Of a stretch of DNA of 64,000 nt, positions 41,167-50,634 are shown one piece after another. A model generated the notes under the pieces. It was not told the DNA's origin and ran no database searches. It saw only the letters and a list, made by a program, of their open reading frames with translations. Numbering within the stretch: the stretch's first letter is position 1; the number at the start of each line of letters is the position of its first letter. This stretch comes from Desulfoluna limicola (GTDB lineage: Bacteria; Desulfobacterota; Desulfobacteria; Desulfobacterales; Desulfolunaceae): assembly GCF_021654575.1 (NCBI RefSeq), contig NZ_AP024488.1:3495501-3559500 (forward strand), read 5' to 3'. The translations under genes and the position numbers were made by a program.

Positions 41167-41622
41167 ATGAGTGAACAGACAAAAAGAAGCGGAGCCGCAT
41201 CCATGCTGGAGCTTGCCACGTTCTACGTGGGGGAGGCCCAGTGCGGCATCGACATCCTTAAAATACAGGAAATCAACAAGCAGACGGAAGTGACCGGGGT
41301 CCCCCAGTCCCCTGACTACGTGGTCGGGGTCCTGAACCTTCGAGGCCGCATTGTCACCGTCATCGACCTCGGTCTGAAAACCGGTCTTTCGCCCATCACC
41401 CAGGACAAAGACAACCGCAACATCATCGTAGACTCCATGGGAGAGCACATCGGGCTCCTCGTGGATCGCATCAGCGACGTGATGAGCGCAGACCCCTCCC
41501 ATGTGGAACCTCCCCCCGCCAACCTGGGGGGTATCGAGGGAAGCTACTTTGAAGGGGTGGTCAAGACCGAAGCGGGACTGATCGGCGTGCTGGACATTGA
41601 ACGGGTCCTTGCCGAGGGCTAA
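41167..41622 (+). CDS. cheW: Chemotaxis coupling protein CheW
   Basis: A 151-residue CheW domain protein: ATFYVGEAQCGIDILKIQEI, VPQSPDYVVGVLNLRGRIV (the NLRG turn is typical) and IGLLVDRISDVM. It bridges receptors and CheA in the signalling array. GCAGGAGATACACC precedes ATG 41167; it follows cheA after 33 bases. Standard length. Confidence 0.93.
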   Translation: MSEQTKRSGAASMLELATFYVGEAQCGIDILKIQEINKQTEVTGVPQSPDYVVGVLNLRGRIVTVIDLGLKTGLSPITQDKDNRNIIVDSMGEHIGLLVDRISDVMSADPSHVEPPPANLGGIEGSYFEGVVKTEAGLIGVLDIERVLAEG

Positions 41623-41624
41623 GA

Positions 41625-41669
41625 AAAAAAAGGATCGCTCAAACCACGATTCGGTGATACGTCCTTTTT
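41625..41669 (+). other. Hairpin with A-tract and T-tract after cheW
   Basis: AAAAAGGA and TCCTTTTT arms enclose about 29 bases. A GC-rich structure (41713-41740) follows. They may cause partial termination or processing between cheW and cheB. Confidence 0.35.
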
Positions 41670-41806
41670 CATTTACCGAACTCGTGTGACGACTTTTCGG
41701 GCAAAGCCAGGTGGCGGGCCTCCCCGGTGGGGGCCCTGCCCAGCCTGGAACGTTCACCCTCATTCGTCGCTGCTGAACAACCTTCTTGCTTCCTGGAGGC
41801 ATCGCC

Positions 41807-42925
41807 ATGGACCCCATCAAAGTGCTGGTGGTTGACGATACCATTCTCTATCGAAAAGTCATCGGAGACGTCATCGCATCCATTCCAGATGCGGAGGTGT
41901 GTGGCACCGCTGCCAATGGGCGGTTTGCACTCACCAAGATCAAAACCTTCATGCCGGACCTCATCACCCTGGACATCGAAATGCCGGAGATGAACGGCCT
42001 TGAGCTTCTGGAAGAGCTGAAGAAAACGGGCATGAAACTGCCCCGTATCATTATGCTCTCCACACTCACCACCCGCGGCGGGGACATGACCATCCGAGCC
42101 CTGGAGCTGGGGGCCTTTGATTTTATCACCAAGCCCCAATCCGGCACGGCAGCGGAAAACATGGAGAAGATCCGGGCCCAGCTCACACCGGCTGTCGCGG
42201 CTCTGATCCAGGAGAAAAAATTCCGTTCCCGGCTCCAGAATGCACGGGCCACCCTTGCCCGCACCGCAATGCCGAGGCAAACGGAAGCCCCGAAACCAAC
42301 GCGCCCGGCCACACCGCCGCCACGGACCACCAAACGTCCCGTCAGCCGGCCTTCGGAGGTGGTGGCCATCGGAATTTCAACAGGAGGGCCCAACGCCCTG
42401 GCAGCCATGCTTCCCAAGCTCCCGGCGGACATCGGGGTTCCGATTCTCATTGTGCAGCACATGCCCCCGGTCTTTACCAAGTCCCTGGCAGGCAGCCTCA
42501 ACAACAAATGCGCCATTGAGGTAAAAGAGGCGGAAGACGGGGATTTGCTGAAACCGGGCCTGGCCCTTATCGCACCGGGCGGAAAACAGATGCGCGTGGA
42601 AGCGCACCGGGACGGCATTCACCGCCTGGTCCGCATCACCGACGACCCCCCGGAGAACAGCTGCAAGCCATCGGCCGACTACCTGTTCCGGTCCGTGGCC
42701 AGCCACTACGTGGGCCGGGCCACCGGCATCATCATGACCGGCATGGGACAGGACGGGTTCAAGGGGCTGCAGAAAATGCATGACACCGGAGCCGTCATCC
42801 TGGGCCAGGACGAAGCAAGCTGTACCGTCTACGGAATGCCCAAGGCACCGGCGGAAGCCGGAATCACCAGCAAGGTGGTGCCTCTCTCGGAGATGGCCAG
42901 CGCACTCGTCAACACGCTCAAATAA
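41807..42925 (+). CDS. cheB: Chemotaxis response regulator methylesterase CheB
   Basis: A 372-residue protein. Receiver domain (IKVLVVDDTILYRK; phospho-Asp in LITLDIEMPEMNG; Ser/Thr in MLSTLT), linker rich in Pro and Thr, then the methylesterase domain with catalytic Ser in GISTGGPNAL, His in VQHMPPVF and Asp in MTGMGQDGFKG. It removes methyl groups from receptors (adaptation). CTGGAGGCATCGCC supports ATG 41807. Pairs with cheR downstream. Confidence 0.93.
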   Translation: MDPIKVLVVDDTILYRKVIGDVIASIPDAEVCGTAANGRFALTKIKTFMPDLITLDIEMPEMNGLELLEELKKTGMKLPRIIMLSTLTTRGGDMTIRALELGAFDFITKPQSGTAAENMEKIRAQLTPAVAALIQEKKFRSRLQNARATLARTAMPRQTEAPKPTRPATPPPRTTKRPVSRPSEVVAIGISTGGPNALAAMLPKLPADIGVPILIVQHMPPVFTKSLAGSLNNKCAIEVKEAEDGDLLKPGLALIAPGGKQMRVEAHRDGIHRLVRITDDPPENSCKPSADYLFRSVASHYVGRATGIIMTGMGQDGFKGLQKMHDTGAVILGQDEASCTVYGMPKAPAEAGITSKVVPLSEMASALVNTLK

Positions 42926-43058
42926 AGCCTTTCAACAACAAGAATGAGCCCGGCGTCCGGCCCTTGCCAGGACGCACAGGTGAGGTGTGCCCCAACGCAG
43001 CCACACCTTAATCGCGGACTCTGAAGTGGCAACAACCTCGCAACAACAAGCAGGTCCG

Positions 43059-43949
43059 ATGAACAGACTTAAGGTCACAGAAAGCGAGTTTCAGGCGCTT
43101 TCAAAATACATTTACGGGATCTCGGGGATCACCCTGCCGAAAGGCAAGGAGTACCTCATCGAAACACGTCTGGGACAGCTTGCCAGCGAGTACGGCTGCA
43201 AATCCTATCAGGAGCTGCTGACCCGTTCCCGCACCGAGGCGACCCGTGTCCTTGAGCGCAAAATCATCGACGCCATCTCCACCAACGAAACCTATTTCTT
43301 TCGTGACAACGCGCCCTTTGACCTGCTCCAGCACCGGCTCCTTCCCGACATCATCGACCGCAAATCCAAAAAGGGCGGCCGCATCTCCCTTCGCATCTGG
43401 AGCAGCGCCAGCTCCACCGGTCAGGAGATTTACAGCACCGCCATGATCCTTCGGGAGCTGGGCCTCCACACAGGCGGGTACAACCTTCAGCTCGTGGCCA
43501 CCGACATCTCCGATGCCGCCATTGCCCGGGCCAGCTATGGGCTCTACAGCCAGTTCGAAGTCACCCGCGGCCTCTCCCCGGCGCGGCTCAACCGATATTT
43601 TACACCCCAGGGGGATGGCTACCGCATCCACGACGACATTCGCAGCATGGTCTCTTTTCGAAAGCAGAACCTCCTCACCTCCCTGGCAGGACTCGGCAAG
43701 TTCGACCTCATTCTCTGCCGCAACGTGGCCATCTACTTCACCCGTGAAGACCGGCTGCGGCTTTTCGAAAATCTTTCACGCCAGCTTGAGCCCGACGGCT
43801 GCCTCCTTATCGGATCCACGGAGTCCCTTTCCCAGGAGGAGTCACCCTTTGTACCGAAACGCTATCTCAACTCAACTTTTTATCAGTTGCAGGGTCAATC
43901 GTCCCCGGAGACTTCCCGGGCGACTACCTTGAGGACCGCACATGGATAG
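43059..43949 (+). CDS. cheR: Chemotaxis protein methyltransferase CheR
   Basis: A 296-residue SAM-dependent methyltransferase acting on receptor glutamates. N-terminal helical domain (ITLPKGKEYLIETRLGQ), the TNETYFFRDN motif, the SAM-binding SSASSTGQEIYS, ATDISDAAIARA, and LILCRNVAIYF. The start MNRLKV has only a weak AGGT upstream; an in-frame start 72 bases earlier is possible. The last eight bases overlap the next gene, so translation is coupled. Its substrate receptors are not in the window. Confidence 0.92.
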   Translation: MNRLKVTESEFQALSKYIYGISGITLPKGKEYLIETRLGQLASEYGCKSYQELLTRSRTEATRVLERKIIDAISTNETYFFRDNAPFDLLQHRLLPDIIDRKSKKGGRISLRIWSSASSTGQEIYSTAMILRELGLHTGGYNLQLVATDISDAAIARASYGLYSQFEVTRGLSPARLNRYFTPQGDGYRIHDDIRSMVSFRKQNLLTSLAGLGKFDLILCRNVAIYFTREDRLRLFENLSRQLEPDGCLLIGSTESLSQEESPFVPKRYLNSTFYQLQGQSSPETSRATTLRTAHG

Positions 43950-45471
43950 ACAAGAACTCCAGTACATAGAAGAGCTCAACCACTGCATCGATTTCAACGA
44001 TGCGGTCAAGGGCTGTGCCCTGATGCCCTTTTTTACATCCATATCCGAAACGATGAAGCATACCACGCTTAAAAAGCTCTTCCTGAGCTGTGAAGCTCCG
44101 GGGTTGCCCATCCTCAAATTCCTGACGAACGACCTGAAAAAAAAGGGCAACAGCATCGAGGTGGACTGGATCATCGGCCAGTTCCTCGCCGGCAACACCT
44201 TCGGCCCCATGGATGAAAACCGCCTCTCCTTCTGGGCGGACGCCATGGTGGAGCTTGACCTCCCCCAGGCGTTGCCGCGCCTGCTCGATCTGGCCGCGAC
44301 TAGCCGTTCTGCGAGCGTTCTCACCGCCGCCTGCAGGGCCTCCATTGCCCTTGCCGGGGAAGACGGCCCCAGGCTGATGAAACGTCTCTGCGAAGATGAC
44401 ATCCCCCAGGGCATGCGCATTGCCGAGACCCTGCCCCTGACAGGGAAACCGGGCTTTTTTGCCGTGGCCGCGCTTCTCGGGTCCACCAATCATGAGTTGC
44501 GTAACCTCGCCATCGATATTTTTGCCGCCGCAGGAAGCAATGGGGTTGACGCTCTTTCCCAACAGCTTTACCTTAGCGACACCAATTGCATCATCCACGC
44601 AGTCAATGCCCTGGGCAGGTGCGGTGCACCGGAGGCCCTCCCCCCCTTATTGGGTCTCCTCACCTCCCTGCCCAGGGATCCCAACGTTCGATACGCCGTG
44701 TACGAAGCGGCGGGACGACTGCCCTCGCCCAAATGGGCCCTTCACCTGGCCCGAGGGCTTGCCGACGACTCCGAAGCAGTGCGCATGTCCGCCGCGCGTG
44801 CCGTGGACCGAAACATCTCCACGCACCTCATCCGGGGAATCTCAAACATCGTCTCCTTTGGAGACGACACCGCCGCCAAGGTTGTGGGTGCCCTCATCGA
44901 CTCCAAGTCGGACAACACCCTGCGGTTTCTCCTTACCATCGACGGATTTGAGGGGCTCACCGAGACACACCTGACCCAGCACGCCCACCCTGAAGTGCGG
45001 GCCCACTGTGTGGCGTTCCTCGAAAAGAAACGGTTCAAAGAGCTTGCCGAACGGGTGAAAAAAGCCACCGCCGGCAAAGAGGCGAGCCGTCCCCTCATTG
45101 TCTGTGTCGATGATTCCAAGATGATGCTCATGCTCTACATGAAAAAACTCAACGCCTTCGGGTTTGAAGTGGCCACCTTCGAGAACCCGGAGACAGCCCT
45201 CCGGGAGATCCCGGGGCTCGCCCCCCGCATGGTCATCACGGACCTCAACATGCCTGAGATGGACGGGTTTACCCTGGCCTCCCAGCTTCGGCGCCATGCC
45301 GACCTCTCAAGCCTTCCCATCCTCATGGTCACCACCCAGAGTGACGCGGCGCCCCCCGCCGGCGACGGTGTCAGCCCCGTGGACGCAATCCTCATGAAGC
45401 CCTTTTACGACGAGGGGCTCCGGGAGATGGTGGATCACCTCCTCTATGTCAAGGAAGCCATTGATTTTTAA
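43942..45471 (+). CDS. HEAT-repeat protein with C-terminal receiver domain
   Basis: A 509-residue protein. The N-terminal about 370 residues are helical and contain HEAT-like repeats, for example IIHAVNALGRCGAPEALPPLL and VRYAVYEAAGRLPSP. The C-terminal 125 residues are a receiver: IVCVDDSKMMLMLYMKK, phospho-Asp in VITDLNMPEMDGFTL, MVTTQ, and lysine in ILMKPFYDEG. Overlaps cheR by eight bases, so it belongs to the che operon and is the best candidate output regulator in the absence of CheY. The HEAT part probably docks a partner, for example motor or pilus proteins (inference). Confidence 0.82.
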   Translation: MDRQELQYIEELNHCIDFNDAVKGCALMPFFTSISETMKHTTLKKLFLSCEAPGLPILKFLTNDLKKKGNSIEVDWIIGQFLAGNTFGPMDENRLSFWADAMVELDLPQALPRLLDLAATSRSASVLTAACRASIALAGEDGPRLMKRLCEDDIPQGMRIAETLPLTGKPGFFAVAALLGSTNHELRNLAIDIFAAAGSNGVDALSQQLYLSDTNCIIHAVNALGRCGAPEALPPLLGLLTSLPRDPNVRYAVYEAAGRLPSPKWALHLARGLADDSEAVRMSAARAVDRNISTHLIRGISNIVSFGDDTAAKVVGALIDSKSDNTLRFLLTIDGFEGLTETHLTQHAHPEVRAHCVAFLEKKRFKELAERVKKATAGKEASRPLIVCVDDSKMMLMLYMKKLNAFGFEVATFENPETALREIPGLAPRMVITDLNMPEMDGFTLASQLRRHADLSSLPILMVTTQSDAAPPAGDGVSPVDAILMKPFYDEGLREMVDHLLYVKEAIDF

Positions 45472-45497
45472 AATGGCCTTACGTATCATGGTCCGCG

Positions 45498-45534
45498 AAT
45501 AGTCCCACCTCTCGTTCCTCGAGGTGGGACTATT
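45498..45534 (+). terminator. Perfect 14-bp hairpin after the che operon
   Basis: AATAGTCCCACCTC and GAGGTGGGACTATT are exact inverted arms with loop TCGTTCCTC, 26 bases after the last che gene. No T-run follows; the loop shares TCGTTCCTC with the dispersed repeats, so it may be a degenerate repeat used as terminator. Confidence 0.45.
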
Positions 45535-45784
45535 GGCTTACGGCAAGCGCCATTGCGACTTGCCCCGAGGAAAGAGGGGGGAATGCTCACTGGCAACCTG
45601 CTTTCGAGCTCTTTTTGCCTGATGTGACTTCGCCCCCCTGCTGCCGGGGACATCCTTTTTGATTTTCCGGTCCTCCCTGTTGCCGTAAGGCCACCTGCGG
45701 GAGAACCGGCGACCATGTCGATATAACAAAAATCTTTGTGCCCGAAACAACCAAAGCACCGACAACGCAAGGCCAAGCGAACGT

Positions 45785-47716
45785 ATGAGCCGACGTTTTT
45801 TGATTACCGTTATTGCCGTTCTCGTCATCGGCACCGCAGCCGGCCTCATGGCCGGTCTTTTTTTCGGAACCACCCGGGACCTGCCCCAGATCGAAGCCTT
45901 GAAATCGTTCAAGCCCTCATCGGTGAGCCGGGTCTATTCCGAAGACGGGGTTCTGCTGGCCGAATTTTATGCGGAAAAAAGGGACCCGGTTCCCCTGGCC
46001 ATTGTTCCCACCTTCCTTCAAAACGCCATCATCAATACCGAAGACCGAAATTTCTACGACCACAACGGGGTGGACTTGAAGGGCATCGCCCGGGCCATCG
46101 TCAAAGACATCATCGCCCGGGATTTCGTGGAAGGGGCCAGCACCATCACCCAGCAGCTGGCCAAGACCCTCTTTCTCACCCGTGAAAAAAGCATCGACCG
46201 AAAGCTCAAAGAGGCGATCCTCGCGTTTCAGCTGGAACGGCGCTACACCAAAGAGGAGATCCTGGAACTCTACCTCAACCAGATCTACTTCGGCAGCGGC
46301 GCCTATGGTGTGGAGTCGGCCTCACGGATTTATTTCGGAAAAGGGGTCTCCGAACTCACCCTCGCCGAGTGTGCCCTTCTCGCCGGGCTTCCCAAATCGC
46401 CCTCCCGCTACTCCCCCCTGGTGAACCCTGACAAAGCCATCAAAAGACGCGACCTGGTCCTGAAACTCCTCTACAACCGACATCGCATCACCGAACGCGC
46501 ATACAAAGCCGCCGTTGAAGAGCCCCTGGCCCTCAACGGGCAAAAGGGCCGAATCCATCAGGCCCCCTACTTCATCGATTACCTGAAAAAGGAGCTTGCG
46601 GGAATCGTGGGGCTGGACCGCCTTTATCAGGACGGCCTCACCATCCACACCACCCTGAACTTAAAGCTCCAGATCGCCGGAGAGGCCTCCGTCGCCAAGA
46701 ACATGGCCCGTCTCGAGGCCCGCATGAAGAAAAACCGTATCAAAAATCCATCCCCCCAATGTGCGTTCTTTGCCATGGACACCAAAACCGGTGCCATCCT
46801 TGCCATGGCAGGCGGCAGAGATTTCAGGAAGAGCCCGTTCAACCGGGCCACCCAGGCGAAAAGGCAACCCGGATCTTCGTTTAAGCCCTTTATCTATGGC
46901 CTGGCCGTGGAGCAGGGCATCGACCAGAATCAGATGATCCTGGACTCCCCGGTCTCCTTCTCCATGGGACGGGGCAAAAAGCCCTGGCAGCCCAAAAACT
47001 TCTCCAAAAAATACAGCGGTGAGATCACCCTCAGAAAGGCCCTGGCCCTTTCAAAAAACATCCCTGCCGTGCGACTTGCCGACACCATAGGCGTCGCCAA
47101 TGTCGCCGCCTATGCCCGGAGATTGGGGATCACCTCGCCCCTTTCCAACAACCTCTCCCTCTCCCTCGGGACCTCGGAAACCACCCTCATGGAGCTCACC
47201 CGGGCCTACGCCGTCTTCCCCAACCAGGGAATACGTTCCACCCCCATGGGAATCACCCGCATCGAAAACCGCCACGGGCGTACCATCTGGGAAGGCCGCC
47301 CCACCCACGCGGTGGCCATCAAACGCGATGACGCAGCTGTCATCACCGATATGCTCGCCGCAGTGGTCACCGAAGGCACCGGAAAACAAGCGCTCAGCAT
47401 CGGCAAACCCCTGGCCGGCAAAACAGGCACCACGGACAACTACCGGGACGCCCTCTTCCTTGGGTTCTCCCCGTATGTCGCTGCAGGAGTCTGGGTGGGC
47501 AATGACGACTACACCCCCCTGGGGCGCCTTGAAACCGGCGCACGAGCGGCACTGCCCATCTGGACGGACCTCATGGAAACCGCGTGGAAAAACCGCCCCT
47601 CCGCCCACTTCGACATCCCCGACGGCGTCACAACACGCCACATGGACCCCGACTCCGGACGTATTACCCCCGAGCCCGTCAAAGGCAGCGTCCCGGCCCT
47701 GTTCAAAACGCCCTGA
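45785..47716 (+). CDS. Class A penicillin-binding protein (PBP1A type)
   Basis: A 643-residue bifunctional peptidoglycan synthase. N-terminal membrane anchor (FLITVIAVLVIGTAAGLMAG). GT51 glycosyltransferase with EDRNFYDHNGVD and EGASTITQQLAKTL (catalytic glutamates). Transpeptidase with SSFKPFIY (nucleophile Ser), SKN in LALSKNIPAV and KTGTT. It polymerises and crosslinks glycan strands outside the inner membrane. ATG 45785 follows an A-rich, AAGGCCAAGCG-type site. Shorter than E. coli PBP1A, typical for this phylum. Stands alone after the che operon. Confidence 0.94.
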   Translation: MSRRFLITVIAVLVIGTAAGLMAGLFFGTTRDLPQIEALKSFKPSSVSRVYSEDGVLLAEFYAEKRDPVPLAIVPTFLQNAIINTEDRNFYDHNGVDLKGIARAIVKDIIARDFVEGASTITQQLAKTLFLTREKSIDRKLKEAILAFQLERRYTKEEILELYLNQIYFGSGAYGVESASRIYFGKGVSELTLAECALLAGLPKSPSRYSPLVNPDKAIKRRDLVLKLLYNRHRITERAYKAAVEEPLALNGQKGRIHQAPYFIDYLKKELAGIVGLDRLYQDGLTIHTTLNLKLQIAGEASVAKNMARLEARMKKNRIKNPSPQCAFFAMDTKTGAILAMAGGRDFRKSPFNRATQAKRQPGSSFKPFIYGLAVEQGIDQNQMILDSPVSFSMGRGKKPWQPKNFSKKYSGEITLRKALALSKNIPAVRLADTIGVANVAAYARRLGITSPLSNNLSLSLGTSETTLMELTRAYAVFPNQGIRSTPMGITRIENRHGRTIWEGRPTHAVAIKRDDAAVITDMLAAVVTEGTGKQALSIGKPLAGKTGTTDNYRDALFLGFSPYVAAGVWVGNDDYTPLGRLETGARAALPIWTDLMETAWKNRPSAHFDIPDGVTTRHMDPDSGRITPEPVKGSVPALFKTP

Positions 47717-47737
47717 AAAACCACAACAGATTAAAAA

Positions 47738-47790
47738 GCATGCCTCCGGCGGCCAGGGGCAGAACGCGCACAGCGCCCCTGCCTTTGAAA
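47738..47790. repeat. Short repeat unit after the PBP gene
   Basis: GCCTCCGGCGGCCAGGGGCAG...CAGCGCCCCTG: core plus a hairpin related to the CAGGGG/CCCCTG module. Confidence 0.6.
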
Positions 47791-47798
47791 TCACGAAA

Positions 47799-47958
47799 CC
47801 CTGTAGGATGGGCAAAGGTAGTGCCGTGCCCATCACGAGCGATGATAACGACTCATGCCAGAAGAGGATGTCGGGCTGCCGACAATTCGGTCAATATGAT
47901 CGATGGAGGTGAATCGGCCAATGATGGGCACGCTTCGCGCTTTGCCCATCCTACAGGG
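47799..47958. mobile_element. 160-bp inverted-repeat element, unrelated family
   Basis: Left end CCCTGTAGGATGGGCAAAG (47799-47817) and right end CTTTGCCCATCCTACAGGG (47940-47958) are perfect 19-bp inverted copies. Inside, CGTGCCCATCA and TGATGGGCACG form a second 11-bp inverted pair. No coding potential. Resembles the widespread GTAGGATGGG-type palindromic elements of proteobacteria. Confidence 0.85.
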
Positions 47959-48328
47959 ATCCAACTGTATCCACCTACAGGGTGGATGCTGCGCCAAAAC
48001 CTGCCATTGATCAATTTACTGTGGATGAAAATGGATGGTAATTAGATTATTAGATGGATTTCAACAGTGTGCAGGGGGGGGGAAGGATGGAATAGTTCGT
48101 TTTTTCGGGAAAGCCGGGTGGTGTACTTGGAGATAACACACGTTTAAAAATGGATCTTGAGAAAAGCTGAAGAAAGAAATGAAAGAGAAGAAGCGAAAGT
48201 TGCGATCCGAACAAAAAGCAAAAAACGCCGCAAGGCGACGTCCCAGCTATCAGTTTAAGCCTCCATGCGGTAACCGGCGCTCAAGGTGATTCACCTCGCC
48301 GCCGCAGGCATCGCTTTTTACCTGGCGC
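47959..48328. other. Non-coding gap with a small hairpin and a repeat fragment
   Basis: ATCCACCTACAGGGTGGAT (about 47968) is a hairpin. 48263-48312 holds a degenerate repeat (AAGGTGATTCACCT, CCGCCGCAGGC) just after the GntR gene. No gene seen. Confidence 0.5.
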
Positions 48329-49009
48329 TTACTTACAGAGCTTGCACAAGGGGTTGTCCTGCTCACAGCCGAACTTGGACATGCGCTCACCGGACTCGAT
48401 ATAATGGTCTCGAATGGTCTGCTCGATGATTGTCCGATCGCGGGTTTTCAAAGCATCGAGGATGGCTTTGTGGCGTTCCCAGACCATACGGGGGGAGAAG
48501 AGGTTCCGCCAGTACCTGAAGAGAAGGAACTTGGAAAGGCCATGACAGTACCTTCGGGAGAGTTCCACCAAAAGGGTGTTGTCCGTTTTTGAAAAAAGAA
48601 CCTCATGAAACTGATCATCCAGAACCGGCATATGATCGGCTGCCGTCTCCATGGAGGCAATGACCTCCATACGGTCTACAACAGATTGAAGCTTTACAAA
48701 ATCCTCATCGGTAAACTTGTCGATGGATGCGGCAACGCCCGCGCCTTCAAGAACGCCGCCTGTAAAATAGCTCTCTGAGATCTGCTTTTTTGTCAGGCAG
48801 TTGATAAACTTCCCCTTCTGGGGAATCGAGATGATAAGGCCATCTCGGGTCAGCATCTGAAGGGCTTCCCGCACCGGTGCCCGACTGATGGAAAGGGTGG
48901 AGGCCACGTGCACTTCATTGACCTTGTCACCCGGGTTCAACGTTCCCTCAAGGATCGATCGTTTGATGTACTCCGTCACCTGCTCGCTGTAGGTTTTGAT
49001 TTCCTGCAT
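48329..49009 (-). CDS. GntR family regulator, FCD subfamily
   Basis: A 226-residue repressor-type protein. N-terminal winged helix: QVTEYIKRSILEGTLNPGDKV and STLSISRAPVREALQML (SRAPVREAL is the GntR signature). The helical FCD effector domain (about 85-226) has DDQFHEVLF with Asp/His metal ligands, and later HKAI, HYIESGERM. The start at 49009 fits family length; in-frame GTG 49081 and ATG 49066 are possible with no better ribosome site. C-terminus CEQDNPLCKLC is cysteine-rich, unusual for the family. Encoded after the PLP lyase on the same strand; probable regulator of it. Confidence 0.87.
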   Translation of the reverse strand: MQEIKTYSEQVTEYIKRSILEGTLNPGDKVNEVHVASTLSISRAPVREALQMLTRDGLIISIPQKGKFINCLTKKQISESYFTGGVLEGAGVAASIDKFTDEDFVKLQSVVDRMEVIASMETAADHMPVLDDQFHEVLFSKTDNTLLVELSRRYCHGLSKFLLFRYWRNLFSPRMVWERHKAILDALKTRDRTIIEQTIRDHYIESGERMSKFGCEQDNPLCKLCK

Positions 49010-49410
49010 GATGCTCGTTTTTCCGTTATAAGATCCACACTCCTCGAACAGGAGAGAATCCAGCATAGGGTTCTTGGTCACTTCGCACCCACTCTATGCA
49101 TCATATTTTCCAGGAGATCAACCGAAAGTCGTTCGTTTACAAACCAAATGGCCTCAGCTCCCCTCTCTTAAATCAGGAGACGTGATCTCAACTGCCGGAT
49201 TAAATGCCCCTCAACGACGTCCCGAATCTACTCGGGAACCCTGTTTCCAACGCCATGGAACGATCGCCTGAATCCTGCTAAAGCACGCCATACCCATACT
49301 CGGCAGGGCATTGCATCAATCAAACACCTTTACTGGTCGGATATCAAGGGCAAGATAATCGTCCTGACACCCTGCGATCCAGAGCGCGGCGTCCCGCCAG
49401 AAACAAGAAT

Positions 49411-49442
49411 GGCCGCCCTCCCTGGTTCAGGGTGGGCGGCCT
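49411..49442 (-). terminator. Hairpin after the PLP lyase gene
   Basis: GGCCGCCCTCCC and GGGTGGGCGGCC arms with one central mismatch. On the minus strand it is followed by ATTCTTGTTTCT. It separates the lyase from the GntR gene. Confidence 0.65.
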
Positions 49443-49530
49443 GATTGCGGCGTTTCGACCAAAAGGGACCCGGTCAATATTTGCTTCAAATACCCAAAGG
49501 GCCCCTTTCAGACAGATCCGGAATCAGATG

Positions 49531-50529
49531 CTACCTGAAAGTATCCAGGTATGCGTAGAGTGCGGGAGAACCACCGGTGTGGAGGAACAACACGTTGGAA
49601 CCTTCGGGGAAAGCACCTTTGCGTACGAGGTCGATAAGACCAGCGGCAACTTTACCGGTGTAAACGGGGTCAAGGAGGATTGCTTCCTCGGCAGCGAAGA
49701 GCTTAACCGCCTCAACCATCTCATCGGAGGGCAGAGAGTAACCGGGGCCAACATACTCGCCGTAGCACTTAACGGCATCACGCTCAATGCCGCCTTTAAC
49801 GCCGAGCAGCTCAGCAGTCTCTTGGGCCAGCTTGTAAACACCAGGCTCCTGATCGGCCGCAGGCTTGGATACGTCGATGCCGTGAACGGGAATGCCCGCA
49901 TTGGTGCCGACCATACCGACCACCATGCCAGCGTGAGTACCTGCAGAACCGGAAGGAACAACCACGTGATCGATGGAAAGACCCATGGTGTTGAGCTGGT
50001 TCATGATCTCTTCGGCACAAGCAGCGTAACCCAGGGCACCGATGGCGTTGGATGCACCGCCGGGAACGATGTAGGGCTTCTTGCCGGCAGCCTTGAGCTC
50101 TTCAGCGGTCTTCTCCATTTCAGCCATCATGTTGGAGCCACCGGCAACAACACGCTTGGTTTTAACACCGAGGAGTTCGAAGAGGAAGTTGTTGCCGCTG
50201 CCGTCCTCTTTGTAAGAGCCCTTAACGCGCTCTTCGAGAACAAGGTGGCACTCGAGGCCTTCTTTTGCTGCCCAGGAAGCAGTCAGACGGCAGTGGTTGG
50301 ACTGGATGGCACCACAGGTGATGATGGTGTCAGCGCCCTTCTCGATTGCGTCAGCGATGCAGAAGTCAAGCTTACGGGTCTTGTTGCCGCCGGAAGCGCC
50401 GGGAAGAAGGTCATCACGCTTAACATAGAGGTTTACTTTACCACCGAGGGCTTTGCTGAGGTTTTTCATGGGCTCGATGGGGGTTTCACCCTGGAGGTAA
50501 CCGCGTCGGGGGAATTTAGTGAAATTCAT
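49531..50529 (-). CDS. D-cysteine desulfhydrase / L-cysteate sulfo-lyase family PLP enzyme
   Basis: A 332-residue PLP-dependent lyase of the ACC-deaminase/D-cysteine desulfhydrase family. VKRDDLLPGASGGNKTRKLDF carries the PLP lysine in GGNKTRK; CGAIQSNHCRLTA and PSGSAGTHAGM bind phosphate and substrate; LHTGGSPALYAY is the C-terminal substrate loop. D-cysteine desulfhydrase (giving pyruvate, H2S, ammonia) and cysteate sulfo-lyase CuyA (giving pyruvate, sulfite, ammonia) are close relatives and cannot be separated by eye. AAAGGAAATAAAGACC precedes ATG. RidA lies upstream in the same direction. Codon usage looks like that of a well-expressed gene. Confidence 0.88.
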   Translation of the reverse strand: MNFTKFPRRGYLQGETPIEPMKNLSKALGGKVNLYVKRDDLLPGASGGNKTRKLDFCIADAIEKGADTIITCGAIQSNHCRLTASWAAKEGLECHLVLEERVKGSYKEDGSGNNFLFELLGVKTKRVVAGGSNMMAEMEKTAEELKAAGKKPYIVPGGASNAIGALGYAACAEEIMNQLNTMGLSIDHVVVPSGSAGTHAGMVVGMVGTNAGIPVHGIDVSKPAADQEPGVYKLAQETAELLGVKGGIERDAVKCYGEYVGPGYSLPSDEMVEAVKLFAAEEAILLDPVYTGKVAAGLIDLVRKGAFPEGSNVLFLHTGGSPALYAYLDTFR

Positions 50530-50634
50530 GGTCTTTATTTCCTTTTATAATAGGAATAAGCGTTTATCGGCTCTCTTTCGAGATGTCCGTTTGTTTCGGG
50601 CGATTATGATAATCACCACCGCCCGGGTCTTTTT

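Noticed and set aside
49432..50550. Long + strand open frame opposite the PLP lyase
   Set aside because: Antisense shadow caused by biased codon use of the lyase gene; the minus-strand protein has complete family motifs.
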